From the NCBI RefSeq assembly GCF_000956465.1, contig NZ_JYJA01000037.1:186001-250000 (forward strand): DNA of 64,000 bases. Direction: 5' to 3'. The stretch comes from Microbacterium trichothecenolyticum (GTDB lineage Bacteria; Actinomycetota; Actinomycetes; Actinomycetales; Microbacteriaceae). Both the position numbers and the translations under genes were made by a program. The notes under the pieces are model-generated. The model ran no database searches, was not told where the DNA came from, and was given only the letters and a program-made list of their open reading frames with translations. Within the stretch, counting starts at the first letter, position 1. Every line of letters begins with the position of its first letter. Below, piece after piece: positions 8,389 to 18,535 of the stretch.

Positions 8389-9930
8389 ATGGACGCCGAC
8401 GCCCCCACCCTTCGCGCCCTCCTCGCCCGGCGGGATCTGAAGCTCTCGCTGGCCGGCGACGACCTTGATCCGCAGGCACTGGACCGCGGCATCCGCTGGG
8501 TCCACAGCTCGGATCTCGCCGACCCCACGCCCTTCCTGTCCGAGGGGCTCGTGCTGCTGACCACCGGCACGCAGTTCCCGCACGGCGACGACGCCGACGC
8601 CGACGCCTCCGCGGTCTACCGGGCGTATGTGCACCGCCTGGCGACGCGGGGCGTGGTCGGCCTCGGCTTCGGCACCGAGGTCGCGCGCGCCGGCATCCCT
8701 CCCGCCCTCATCGACGCGTGCCGTGACGAACGGATGCCGCTGTTCGAGGTGCCGTACCGCACGCCTTTCATCGCCGTGGCCCGGGCCAACGCCGAGGCGA
8801 TCGCCGCCGAGGCCTACGCGCGGCGCAGCTGGGCGCTGGCCGCGCAGCGCGCGATCGCGCTGGCGGCCCTGCGGCCCGACGGACTCGGCGCGACCGTCGC
8901 GGAGCTGGCCAAGCAGCTCGACACCTGGGTCGGCATGTTCGACGCCGCCGGAGAACTGTCGCGCGAGCACCCCGCGGGCGGGCTCGACGCCCAGACGGCC
9001 GCGGCTCTCCAGCGCGAGGTCACCGGGGTGCTGCATCGCGGCGCGCGCGCGGGCTCGTCTCTGCACATCGGCGAGACGCCGTTCTCGCTGCAGACCCTCG
9101 GCCGCGGCGGACACCTGCGCGGGGTCATCGCGATCGCCGCCGGAGACCTCGACCAGGAGGGCCGCGTCGTCGTCACCGCGGTCATCGCGATGGCCGGCCT
9201 CGCGCTGGAGCAGCAGCAGGGCCTCGGCCGCGCACGCTCGGCGCTGCGCGCCGGCCTCGTGCAGTCGCTCCTCACGGGGGACCCGGCCCTCGCCCGCCGC
9301 ACCTCGCGCGAGCTGTGGGGACCGCTTCCCTCCGCCCCCGTCGTCGTGGGGGTGACGGATGCCGCGGCCGCGCGCGTCGACGGCATCGCCGAGCTGCTCG
9401 AGCTCTGGGCCGACGAGCGCCGCGGAGCGCTGTTCTTCGGCCGCGGTGAGGACGGCCTCGTGCTGGTCGTGCCCGCAGACGACCGCTCGAGCATCGACGA
9501 GCTCGTCGCACGCTTCGAGGTGCGCGTCGGGCTGTCGGATCCGACCGGCTACGACGGTTTCGCCGCTGCGCTCGGGCAGGCGCGCGTCGCGCGGGATCGC
9601 GGCATCCGTCCGGTCACGGCGTTCGCCGAGGTCGCCCGCGCCGGCGTCCTCTCGGCGCTCACGGACGAGGCCCGCGCGCTGGCGCGAGCGGAGCTCGCAC
9701 CGCTTCGCGACCATGATGCCGCGCAGGGCACCCACCTCGTCGCGACGCTGAAGGCATGGCTCGACGAGGACTGCTCGCACGAGGCCACCGCGCAGGCGCT
9801 GGGTGTGCACCGCCACACCGTGCGCACGCGCCTCGCCCTCATCGAGCGCGTGCTCGGCCGGGATCTCTCGTCGTTCGCGACGCGCGCCGAGCTGTGGGCG
9901 GCGCTGCGCGCCCTCGACGCGTCGGTCTGA
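8389..9930 (+). CDS. PucR/CdaR-family transcriptional regulator
   Basis: A 513-residue cytosolic regulator with an N-terminal PucR-type domain (about 5-125, 'GIRWVHSSDLADPTPFLSEG'), a central GGDEF-like region and a C-terminal CdaR/PucR helix-turn-helix ('SHEATAQALGVHRHTVRTRL'). This family activates nitrogen-compound catabolism in response to a metabolite. GGAG precedes the ATG by five bases. It lies between the gabT block and a PuuB-like oxidase gene, so amine or GABA-derived signals are likely inducers (inference). Confidence 0.82.
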   Translation: MDADAPTLRALLARRDLKLSLAGDDLDPQALDRGIRWVHSSDLADPTPFLSEGLVLLTTGTQFPHGDDADADASAVYRAYVHRLATRGVVGLGFGTEVARAGIPPALIDACRDERMPLFEVPYRTPFIAVARANAEAIAAEAYARRSWALAAQRAIALAALRPDGLGATVAELAKQLDTWVGMFDAAGELSREHPAGGLDAQTAAALQREVTGVLHRGARAGSSLHIGETPFSLQTLGRGGHLRGVIAIAAGDLDQEGRVVVTAVIAMAGLALEQQQGLGRARSALRAGLVQSLLTGDPALARRTSRELWGPLPSAPVVVGVTDAAAARVDGIAELLELWADERRGALFFGRGEDGLVLVVPADDRSSIDELVARFEVRVGLSDPTGYDGFAAALGQARVARDRGIRPVTAFAEVARAGVLSALTDEARALARAELAPLRDHDAAQGTHLVATLKAWLDEDCSHEATAQALGVHRHTVRTRLALIERVLGRDLSSFATRAELWAALRALDASV

Positions 9931-10065
9931 TCGACCGCGCGACCTCCGCGCTCGCCGGAGGTTCATCGACCGAAAGAGACATGGCGCACGGTCGGTCCGA
10001 CTCGGTCGCGCGTTCGCAACAGATCGTTCCTCGTCGCGGGCGACAGCACCCGGAAGGATGGGCGC

Positions 10066-11457
10066 ATGACCGAGCCCCCTGTGCCCAACGGCGACGTGTC
10101 GTGGTGGTGGCGGAGCCTCGGCGGCACGCCGGCGCCGCGGGCTCCCCTGCCCGGCGACACCGACGTCGACGTCGCGATCGTCGGCGGCGGGTACACCGGG
10201 CTCTGGACCGCGTACTACCTGAAACAGGCCCAGCCCGACCTGCGGGTCGTCGTGCTCGAGCAGCGGTTCGCGGGGTTCGGGGCGTCCGGCCGCAACGGCG
10301 GGTGGCTCACCAACACCGTCACCGGCGGCCGCGAACGCTACGCCGAGTCGCACGGCCGCGACGCGGCGATCGCGCAGCAGCGCGCGCTCAACGAGACCGT
10401 CGACGAGGTCGTCGCCGTCGCCAGGCGCGAGGGCATCGACGCCGACATCCTCAAGGGCGGCGAGTACGGCGTCGCCCGCACGCCGGCACAGCTCGCGCGA
10501 CTGCGGGCGGCCGTCGCCGCTGAACAGGCCTGGCCGCACACCGACATCGAGTGGATGGATGCTGCGGCCGCAGCATCCCGGATCCGCATCGCCGGCTCGC
10601 TCGGCGCAGCATGGCACCCGCACTGCGCCCGGGTTCACCCGGCGAAGCTCGTGCGCGGCCTCGCCGACGCGGTCGAGCGGCTCGGAGTGCCGATCCACGA
10701 GCAGACCGCTGTGCGCGAGATCACCCCCGGACGGGCCGTCACCGACCGCGGAACCGTGCGCGCGACCCACGTGCTGCGCGCCACCGAGGGCTTCACCGCC
10801 GACCTCCGCGGCGAGCACCGCGCGTGGCTGCCGATGAACTCGTCGATGATCGTGACCGAGCCCCTGCCGGCCTCGTTCTGGGACGAGGTCGGCTGGGACG
10901 GGTACGAGACGCTCGGCGACTTCGCCCACGTGTACATGTACGCGCAGCGCACGGCGGACGACCGCATCGCGTTCGGCGGCCGCGGCGTGCCCTACCGCTA
11001 CGGCTCGCGCGTCGACACCGACGGCACGACGCAGACCCGCACGATCGCCTCGCTCGCGCGGCTGCTGCGGGAGTTCTTCCCGGATGCCGCGGGTACGCCG
11101 ATCGCGCACGCCTGGGCCGGCGTGCTCGGCGTGCCCCGAGACTGGGCCGCGACCGTCGTCCACGACCGAGCGACGGGCCTCGGCTGGGCCGGCGGCTACG
11201 TCGGCACCGGCGTGACCGCGACGAATCTCGCGGGCCGCACGCTCGCCGACCTGGTGCTCGAGCGCGACACCGGCCTCACCCGGCTCCCCTGGGTGGGTCA
11301 CCGCACGCGGCGCTGGGAGGTCGAGCCGCTCCGGTGGACCGCCGTGAACGCGATCTACACCGCGTATCGGATGGCGGACCGGGTCGAGGCATCCGGATCC
11401 TCCGACCGCACGGCGTGGCCGGCGCACGTCGCGGACGTCGTCGCGGGCCGCCACTGA
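10066..11457 (+). CDS. FAD-dependent amine oxidoreductase, PuuB-like
   Basis: A 463-residue DAO-superfamily flavoenzyme. The Rossmann motif 'VAIVGGGYTGLWTAYYL' lies near residues 37-53 and is followed by 'FGASGRNGGWLTN', typical of gamma-glutamylputrescine oxidase and related amino-acid oxidases. The C-terminal 'GYVGTGVTATNLAGRTLADLV' contacts FAD. No gamma-glutamylputrescine synthetase is visible nearby, so the substrate is open; an amine or N-substituted amino acid is likely. GGAAGG lies upstream of the ATG. The coding region contains a 22-bp perfect palindrome at 10557-10578. Confidence 0.75.
   Translation: MTEPPVPNGDVSWWWRSLGGTPAPRAPLPGDTDVDVAIVGGGYTGLWTAYYLKQAQPDLRVVVLEQRFAGFGASGRNGGWLTNTVTGGRERYAESHGRDAAIAQQRALNETVDEVVAVARREGIDADILKGGEYGVARTPAQLARLRAAVAAEQAWPHTDIEWMDAAAAASRIRIAGSLGAAWHPHCARVHPAKLVRGLADAVERLGVPIHEQTAVREITPGRAVTDRGTVRATHVLRATEGFTADLRGEHRAWLPMNSSMIVTEPLPASFWDEVGWDGYETLGDFAHVYMYAQRTADDRIAFGGRGVPYRYGSRVDTDGTTQTRTIASLARLLREFFPDAAGTPIAHAWAGVLGVPRDWAATVVHDRATGLGWAGGYVGTGVTATNLAGRTLADLVLERDTGLTRLPWVGHRTRRWEVEPLRWTAVNAIYTAYRMADRVEASGSSDRTAWPAHVADVVAGRH
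10557..10578. repeat. 22-bp palindrome inside a coding region
   Basis: GGATGCTGCGGCCGCAGCAT plus CC is perfectly self-complementary and shares the stem of the intergenic hairpin family. Here it lies within the PuuB-like gene, encoding an Asp-Ala-rich stretch. Confidence 0.8.
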
Positions 11458-11481
11458 CCTCCGGCCCCGCGAGCGCTGCAG

Positions 11482-11525
11482 TTTCCTGCGAGTGCTGCGT
11501 CGCGCGACGCAGCACTCGCAGGAAA
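11482..11525. terminator. 44-bp perfect palindrome between convergent genes
   Basis: Two perfect 22-bp arms (outer bases TTTCCTGCGAGTGCTGCG) meet without a spacer between the convergent PuuB-like gene and ramB. It is a probable bidirectional terminator. Its sequence differs from the GGATGCTGC hairpins used elsewhere. Confidence 0.75.
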
Positions 11526-11575
11526 GTGGCGCAGTCGCACCTGCGTCCGGGCCCGCGCGTCGCCCAGGCCGCGGC

Positions 11576-13054
11576 TCAGCGCGGGGCGTGGGCCTCCAGG
11601 AACTCGTAGACGTCGGTCGTGTCGACGCCGGGGAACGAGCCGGTGGGCAGCGTCGCCAGCAGCGTCCGCGGCGTGCGCACGTTCGGCCACGACTGCTCGC
11701 GCCACGACGCCTCGAGCTCGGCGGGCGCGCGCCGGCAGCAGACCTCCACGGAGTGCTTCGAGACGCCGCGGTTCGGGGTGTCGCGGCCGAGGAACCACTT
11801 CGTGTCGTCGAAGCGCACGCCCACGCTGATCGAGTGGGCGCCCTCGCTCGAGAGCTCGACGCGGGCCGTGCACCAGTACGTGCCGTTGCCGGTGTCGGTG
11901 TACTGGTAGTACGGGTTGAAGTGGTCGTCCACGTCGAACACGACGCGCGAGGTCCACTTGCGGCAGCACATCTGCCCCTCGATCGCGCCGAGGCGGTCGG
12001 TCGGGAAGTTCACGTCGTCGTTCTCGTAGACCTTCGTGATGACGCCCGACTCGTGCACCTTCAGGAAGTGCACGGGCAGGCCCAGGTGCATGGTCGCGAG
12101 GTTCGTGAAGCGGTGCGCGGCCGTCTCGTACGACACCGAGTAGGCGTCGCGGAGGTCCTCGATCGAGATCGAGCGTTCCTTCTTCGCCTCCTGCAGGAAC
12201 GGCACGGCGTGCGCCTCGGGGATGAGCAGAGCGCCGGTGAGGTAGTTCGTCTCGACGCGCTGGCGCAGGAACTCCGCGTACGAGGTCGGCTCGCGGTGTC
12301 CGAGGATGCGGCTCGACAGCGCCTGCAGCACCGCCGTGCGTGGGTCGCCCTTGGTGGCCAGTCGGCTCGACAGGTACAGCCGGCCGTTCTTGATGTCGGC
12401 GACCGACCGCGTCGTCTGCGGCAGGTCGGGCACGTAGTGCAGCGTGAAGCCGAGGTGTGCGGCGATGTCCGACGCCGTGCGCTGGGTCAGCGGGCCGCCC
12501 GGGTGATCGACCGCATCGAGGATGCGCCTCGCTTGCTCCTCGAGTTCGGCGAAGTAGTTGTTCTGCGTGCGCATGAGCTTGCGCAGCGCCACGTTCGCAC
12601 GTCGCGCCTCTTCGGGGGTCGCGGCGCGCTCGTCGCGCAGCCTCTCGATCTCGCCCTGCAGCGCCAGCATCGCCTTGAGCGCCTCGGTCGGCACCGTCTT
12701 GCCGATCCGGAACGGGGGGATACCGAGCGCCTGGAACGTCTGGCCGCGCATCGCCCGCTCGAGCGAGATCTCGAGCGTGGCGCGCTCGTCGAGCGGCTCG
12801 GACTCGAGGATCGCATCGATCGACGAACCCAGCGCCCGGGCGATCGCCTGCAGCAGCGTGAGCTTCGGCTCGCGGCGGCCGTTCTCGATCATCGACAGCT
12901 GACTCGGCGCGCGGTCGACCGCGGAAGCGAGTTCTTCGAGCGTCATGCCGCGGTCGGTGCGCAGCTGCCGGATGCGGCGGCCGATGGTGAGGGGATCCAC
13001 CTCACCATCGTCCGGGACTTCACCCCGCACATCCGAGGTCAACGTCGTCGTCAC
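11576..13054 (-). CDS. ramB: RamB/ScfR-type XRE regulator of acetate metabolism
   Basis: A 492-residue regulator. An XRE helix-turn-helix lies at about 26-80 ('LRTDRGMTLEELASAVDRAP'), then a coiled linker, an ImmA/IrrE-like domain (about 210-330) and a C-terminal short-chain-fatty-acyl regulator region with Cys pairs ('GQMCCRKW', 'VEVCCRRAP'). In Corynebacterium glutamicum RamB represses aceA and aceB on glucose. Here the gene is directly divergent from aceB-aceA, so the same role is likely. The start is the GTG at 13054. Confidence 0.85.
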   Translation of the reverse strand: MTTTLTSDVRGEVPDDGEVDPLTIGRRIRQLRTDRGMTLEELASAVDRAPSQLSMIENGRREPKLTLLQAIARALGSSIDAILESEPLDERATLEISLERAMRGQTFQALGIPPFRIGKTVPTEALKAMLALQGEIERLRDERAATPEEARRANVALRKLMRTQNNYFAELEEQARRILDAVDHPGGPLTQRTASDIAAHLGFTLHYVPDLPQTTRSVADIKNGRLYLSSRLATKGDPRTAVLQALSSRILGHREPTSYAEFLRQRVETNYLTGALLIPEAHAVPFLQEAKKERSISIEDLRDAYSVSYETAAHRFTNLATMHLGLPVHFLKVHESGVITKVYENDDVNFPTDRLGAIEGQMCCRKWTSRVVFDVDDHFNPYYQYTDTGNGTYWCTARVELSSEGAHSISVGVRFDDTKWFLGRDTPNRGVSKHSVEVCCRRAPAELEASWREQSWPNVRTPRTLLATLPTGSFPGVDTTDVYEFLEAHAPR

Positions 13055-13089
13055 GCCGCGATTCTGTCACGAAAGCAGAAATACCGGAA

Positions 13090-13131
13090 AACTTCACACC
13101 CCAATTCGTCGGTTCGACCGCCGAACTTCAC
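13090..13131. promoter_or_regulatory. Candidate RamB-binding repeats before aceB
   Basis: AACTTCAC occurs at 13090-13097 (within GGAAAACTTCACACC) and at 13124-13131 (GCCGAACTTCACC), 34 bp apart in direct orientation. Both lie in the ramB/aceB divergent gap. The AAAACTT core resembles part of the known RamB site; the match is partial. Confidence 0.35.
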
Positions 13132-13261
13132 CGCAGAGTGGTCTCACGCCCACCACCGATCCACCCAGAACGCGGATCACCGGATGCCTCGACCCGGCGC
13201 ACACGCCGGGCAGCGGCATCCCCCACACACTCAACGCAGTCCATCACAGGAAGGCAGGGAC

Positions 13262-14926
<1,665 letters not shown>

Positions 14927-14952
14927 TCCCCCGACACGAACAAGGAACGAAA

Positions 14953-16548
14953 ATGACTGCCTATCAGGACGACATCGAAGCCATCCGGGCGCTCAAGGAG
15001 CAGCACGGCTCGAGCTGGGATGCCATCGACCCCGAGTCCGCCGCCCGCATGCGGGCGCAGAACCGGTTCCGGACCGGACTCGACATCGCCCAGTACACGG
15101 CCGACATCATGCGCCGCGACATGGCCGAGTACGACGCGGACTCGTCGGTCTACACCCAGTCGCTCGGCGTCTGGCACGGCTTCATCGGGCAGCAGAAGCT
15201 CATCTCGATCAAGAAGCACCTCAAGACCACGAACAAGCGCTACCTCTACCTGTCGGGGTGGATGGTCGCGGCGCTGCGCTCCGAGTTCGGGCCGCTTCCC
15301 GATCAGTCGATGCACGAGAAGACGGCGGTGCCCGCCCTCATCGAGGAGCTCTACACGTTCCTCCGTCAGGCCGACGCCCGCGAGCTCGATCTGCTGTTCA
15401 CGCAGCTCGACGACGCACGCGTCGCCGGCGACGACACCGCGGTCGAGTTCATCCAGTCGCAGATCGACAACTACGAGACCCACGTGGTGCCGATCATCGC
15501 CGACATCGACGCGGGCTTCGGGAATCCCGAGGCCACGTACCTGCTGGCGAAGAAGATGATCGAGGCCGGCGCGTGCGCCATCCAGATCGAGAACCAGGTG
15601 TCGGACGAGAAGCAGTGCGGCCACCAGGACGGCAAGGTGACTGTTCCGCACGAGGACTTCATCGCGAAGATCAACGCGGTCCGCTACGCGTTCCTCGAGC
15701 TGGGCATCGAGAACGGCGTGATCGTGGCCCGCACCGACTCGCTCGGCGCCGGGCTCACGCAGAAGCTCGCCGTCACGCACCAGAGCGGCGACCTCGGCGA
15801 CCAGTACAACTCCTTCCTGGACGTGGAGGAGATCTCGGACGCCGACCTCGGCAACGGCGACGTCGTCATCAAGCGCGACGGCAAGCTGCTGCGCCCGAAG
15901 CGGCTCGCCAGCAACCTGTACCAGTTCCGCCCCGGAACGGGTGAGGAGCGCGTCGTGCTCGACTGCATCACGTCGCTGCAGAACGGCGCCGACCTGCTGT
16001 GGATCGAGACCGAGAAGCCCCATGTGGAGCAGATCGCCGGCATGGTCGACGCGATCCGCGAGGTCATCCCGAACGCGAAGCTCGTCTACAACAACAGCCC
16101 GTCGTTCAACTGGACGCTCAACTTCCGGCAGCAGGCGTACGACCTGCTGGCGGAGCAGGGCGAGGATGTCTCGGCGTACGACCGTGGCGACCTGATGAAC
16201 GTCGCCTACGACGACACCGAGCTGGCGCGAGTGGCCGATGAGAAGATCCGCACATTCCAGCGCGACGGGGCGGCCCGCGCCGGGATCTTCCACCACCTCA
16301 TCACCCTGCCGACCTACCACACGGCGGCCCTGTCGACCGATGACCTGGCGAAGGGCTACTTCGGGGACGAGGGCATGCTCGCCTATGTGAAAGGCGTCCA
16401 GCGTCGCGAGATCCGCGAGGGCATCGCCACGGTGAAGCACCAGAACATGGCGGGAAGCGACATCGGCGACAACCACAAGGAGTACTTCGCCGGCGACGCC
16501 GCTCTGAAGGCGGGCGGCCAGCACAACACGATGAACCAGTTCGGCTGA
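14953..16548 (+). CDS. aceA: Isocitrate lyase, long (531-residue) type
   Basis: Cleaves isocitrate to glyoxylate and succinate, the first step of the glyoxylate shunt. The catalytic cysteine is Cys222 in 'DEKQCGHQDGK'; 'ADIDAGFGNPEATYLL' carries Mg-binding acids; 'YNNSPSFNW' and the C-terminal 'NMAGSDIGDNHKEYF' are intact. Its 531 residues and the 'YTQSLG.WHGFIGQQKLISIKKH' block match the Pseudomonas-type enzyme from memory, not the roughly 430-residue form of Corynebacterium and Mycobacterium. AAGGAACGAAA precedes the ATG. A strong hairpin follows. Confidence 0.93.
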   Translation: MTAYQDDIEAIRALKEQHGSSWDAIDPESAARMRAQNRFRTGLDIAQYTADIMRRDMAEYDADSSVYTQSLGVWHGFIGQQKLISIKKHLKTTNKRYLYLSGWMVAALRSEFGPLPDQSMHEKTAVPALIEELYTFLRQADARELDLLFTQLDDARVAGDDTAVEFIQSQIDNYETHVVPIIADIDAGFGNPEATYLLAKKMIEAGACAIQIENQVSDEKQCGHQDGKVTVPHEDFIAKINAVRYAFLELGIENGVIVARTDSLGAGLTQKLAVTHQSGDLGDQYNSFLDVEEISDADLGNGDVVIKRDGKLLRPKRLASNLYQFRPGTGEERVVLDCITSLQNGADLLWIETEKPHVEQIAGMVDAIREVIPNAKLVYNNSPSFNWTLNFRQQAYDLLAEQGEDVSAYDRGDLMNVAYDDTELARVADEKIRTFQRDGAARAGIFHHLITLPTYHTAALSTDDLAKGYFGDEGMLAYVKGVQRREIREGIATVKHQNMAGSDIGDNHKEYFAGDAALKAGGQHNTMNQFG

Positions 16549-16556
16549 GTGCGGGA

Positions 16557-16600
16557 AACGACGGATGCTGCAACCCGGCCGGGTTGCAGCATCCGTCGTT
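16557..16600. terminator. Bidirectional hairpin after aceA (GGATGCTGC family)
   Basis: Perfect 22-bp arms containing ACGGATGCTGCAACCCGG meet without a spacer. The structure lies between aceA and the convergent response regulator gene, 8 bp from each stop codon. Confidence 0.8.
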
Positions 16601-16607
16601 CGCGTGG

Positions 16608-17246
16608 TCAGCGCTGGGCGAGCAGTCCGCGTTCCATGGCGAGGGTCGCGGCACGCGTACGGTCGGCGACGCCGAGCTTCTCGAACACCTTGAGCAGGTG
16701 CGTCTTGACCGTCGACTCGCCGATGCCCAGGACGACCGCGATCTGCTTGTTGCTGTGGCCGGTGGCGACCAGCCGCAGCACGTCGAGCTCCCTCGCGGTC
16801 AGCACCGTCTCGGGCTCCGGGCGGCGCATGCGCTCGACGAGCCGCACCGCGACCTGCGGCGACAGCGCCGATTGCCCCGCCGCGACCGAGCGGATGCCGG
16901 CGACGATCTCGGCCCGCGGTGCGGCTTTCAGAAGGTACCCCGTCGCGCCGGCCTCGATGGCCGCGAGGATCTGGTCGTCGGACTCGTACGTCGTGAGGAT
17001 CAGCACGCGCGGCGGCGGGTCGCCCGCCTCGCCGCCGGCGATCCGGGCGGTGGCGGCGACGCCGTCTACGTGCGGCATGCGCAGGTCCATCAGCACCACG
17101 TCGGGGCGGGTCGCGCCCGCGAGACGCACGGCTTCGTCGCCGTCGGATGCCTCGGCCACGACCTCGAATCCGGGCTCGTCCGAGAGCAGGCCCGCGAGGC
17201 CGGCACGCACCACCGGATGGTCGTCGGCGATCAGCAGCCGGATCAC
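16608..17246 (-). CDS. NarL/LuxR-type response regulator
   Basis: A 212-residue two-component regulator. The receiver domain (1-120) has acidic residues Asp8/Asp9 and phospho-acceptor Asp54 in 'VVLMDLRMP'. The C-terminal LuxR helix-turn-helix ('LTARELDVLRLVATGHSNKQ') lies at about 145-205. Its start overlaps the sensor kinase stop by 4 bp, so the two are co-translated and form a pair. The adjacent ABC exporter is the likely target operon. Confidence 0.9.
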   Translation of the reverse strand: MIRLLIADDHPVVRAGLAGLLSDEPGFEVVAEASDGDEAVRLAGATRPDVVLMDLRMPHVDGVAATARIAGGEAGDPPPRVLILTTYESDDQILAAIEAGATGYLLKAAPRAEIVAGIRSVAAGQSALSPQVAVRLVERMRRPEPETVLTARELDVLRLVATGHSNKQIAVVLGIGESTVKTHLLKVFEKLGVADRTRAATLAMERGLLAQR

Positions 17247-18505
17247 AGGCGATCCCCCTTCGTCCGCACGGCCTCGGCCGTCGCAGCTTCCATCGTGGCG
17301 GTCATCACCGGGGCGGGCTCTCCGGCACCCCGCGCGTCCTGCGACACCGCCGGAAGCCTGACCGTCAGCCTCGCACCGTCGCCCGGCGCCGAGACGACGT
17401 CGAACGTGCCGCCCGCGAGCGCCACACGCTCGCGCATGCCGTCCAGCCCGAACCCGCTCGTGGGCCGCGAGGTGTCGAACCCGCGTCCGTCATCGATCAC
17501 CTCGAGCGCCGCGGCGCCGTCGGGGGCGACCTCCACACGCACCGTCACCTCCGCCGCCGCGGCGTGCTTCGTCACGTTCGACAGCGCCTCCTGCAGGCAG
17601 CGCAGCAGCACCACCTGGGCCTCACGGTCGAGCTCGCCCTCCACGCCGGCGGTGTCGAGCGCGATGCGCGCCGCACCATGTTCCCGGAATCGTTCGATGA
17701 GGCGCTCGACCGCGGCGCCGAACGCCGGCTCGCGGGGAACGGCCGCCGTGCGGGCGACGAGCGCGCGGGACTCGGCGAGCGCGTCGCGCGCGACCTGCTC
17801 CACCGTCGCGATCGTGGTGGCGGCAGCATCCGTCTGCCCCTCCCGGGACTGGCGGCCTGCGCGCTCGGCGAAGATCACCAGCCCTGCCAGCGTCTGGGCG
17901 AGCGTGTCGTGGATGTCGCGGGCCAGGCGCTCGCGCTCGGCCGACGCGCCGCGCTCCCGGCTGAGCGCCTCGACCTCGGTCTGCGCCGCCGTCAGTTCGG
18001 CGAGAAGGCGCTCGCGCTCCTCGCCGTACTCGGCGATGCGGGCGATCCACAGGCCGATGGCGATCGCGAAGGAGAGGGAGAAGACCGCGGTGGTCCCGCC
18101 GGCGAGCAGGGACTCCATGTTCAGTCCGTAGCCGAAGCTCGCCCCGACGAAGACGCTCCCCGCAATGACCGCGGAGCCGCCGATCCCGCGACGTCGGGAG
18201 TCGCCGATGACCCACACCAGGGGGTACGCCAGAGTCTGGAGCATCGCCATGAACGGCGCCGCACCCGCGCCGATCCCCGCGGCGACGGCAGCCACCGACA
18301 GGAACGCGGGGTACCGCCACGCCGCGCGCGGCGGCTCGATCGCGTCGCGGCCGATCAGCGCATAGCCGAGCACGAAAAGACCGATCGCGCCGAGTGCGAT
18401 CGCGGTGCGGACGGCGGTGGCAGGCGGAAAGAGGAAGACGAGCGCGACGGCGATGACGGCGCAGACGACCGACACGATCGCATCCCATCCGCGCTTGGTC
18501 AGCAT
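17243..18505 (-). CDS. Sensor histidine kinase, HisKA_3 (NarX/LiaS-like) type
   Basis: A 420-residue membrane kinase with about five or six N-terminal helices (10-155) and almost no extracellular domain, suggesting it senses the membrane itself. The dimerisation/phosphoacceptor box 'RLARDIHDTLAQTL' contains His199. The ATPase domain shows 'NVTKHA', 'VIDDGRGFD' and 'GFGLDGMRERV'. Such intramembrane kinases often control ABC exporters that relieve envelope or antibiotic stress, and one follows here. The stop overlaps the regulator start. Confidence 0.88.
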   Translation of the reverse strand: MLTKRGWDAIVSVVCAVIAVALVFLFPPATAVRTAIALGAIGLFVLGYALIGRDAIEPPRAAWRYPAFLSVAAVAAGIGAGAAPFMAMLQTLAYPLVWVIGDSRRRGIGGSAVIAGSVFVGASFGYGLNMESLLAGGTTAVFSLSFAIAIGLWIARIAEYGEERERLLAELTAAQTEVEALSRERGASAERERLARDIHDTLAQTLAGLVIFAERAGRQSREGQTDAAATTIATVEQVARDALAESRALVARTAAVPREPAFGAAVERLIERFREHGAARIALDTAGVEGELDREAQVVLLRCLQEALSNVTKHAAAAEVTVRVEVAPDGAAALEVIDDGRGFDTSRPTSGFGLDGMRERVALAGGTFDVVSAPGDGARLTVRLPAVSQDARGAGEPAPVMTATMEAATAEAVRTKGDRL

Positions 18506-18535
18506 CGTCCCTCTTCCCCTCGGCCCACCGGCAGG

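Noticed and set aside
8296..11454. The minus-strand frame continuing upstream of gabT for over 1000 codons
   Set aside because: It is antisense to the PucR regulator and the PuuB-like oxidase; the true gabT start is the ATG at 8295.
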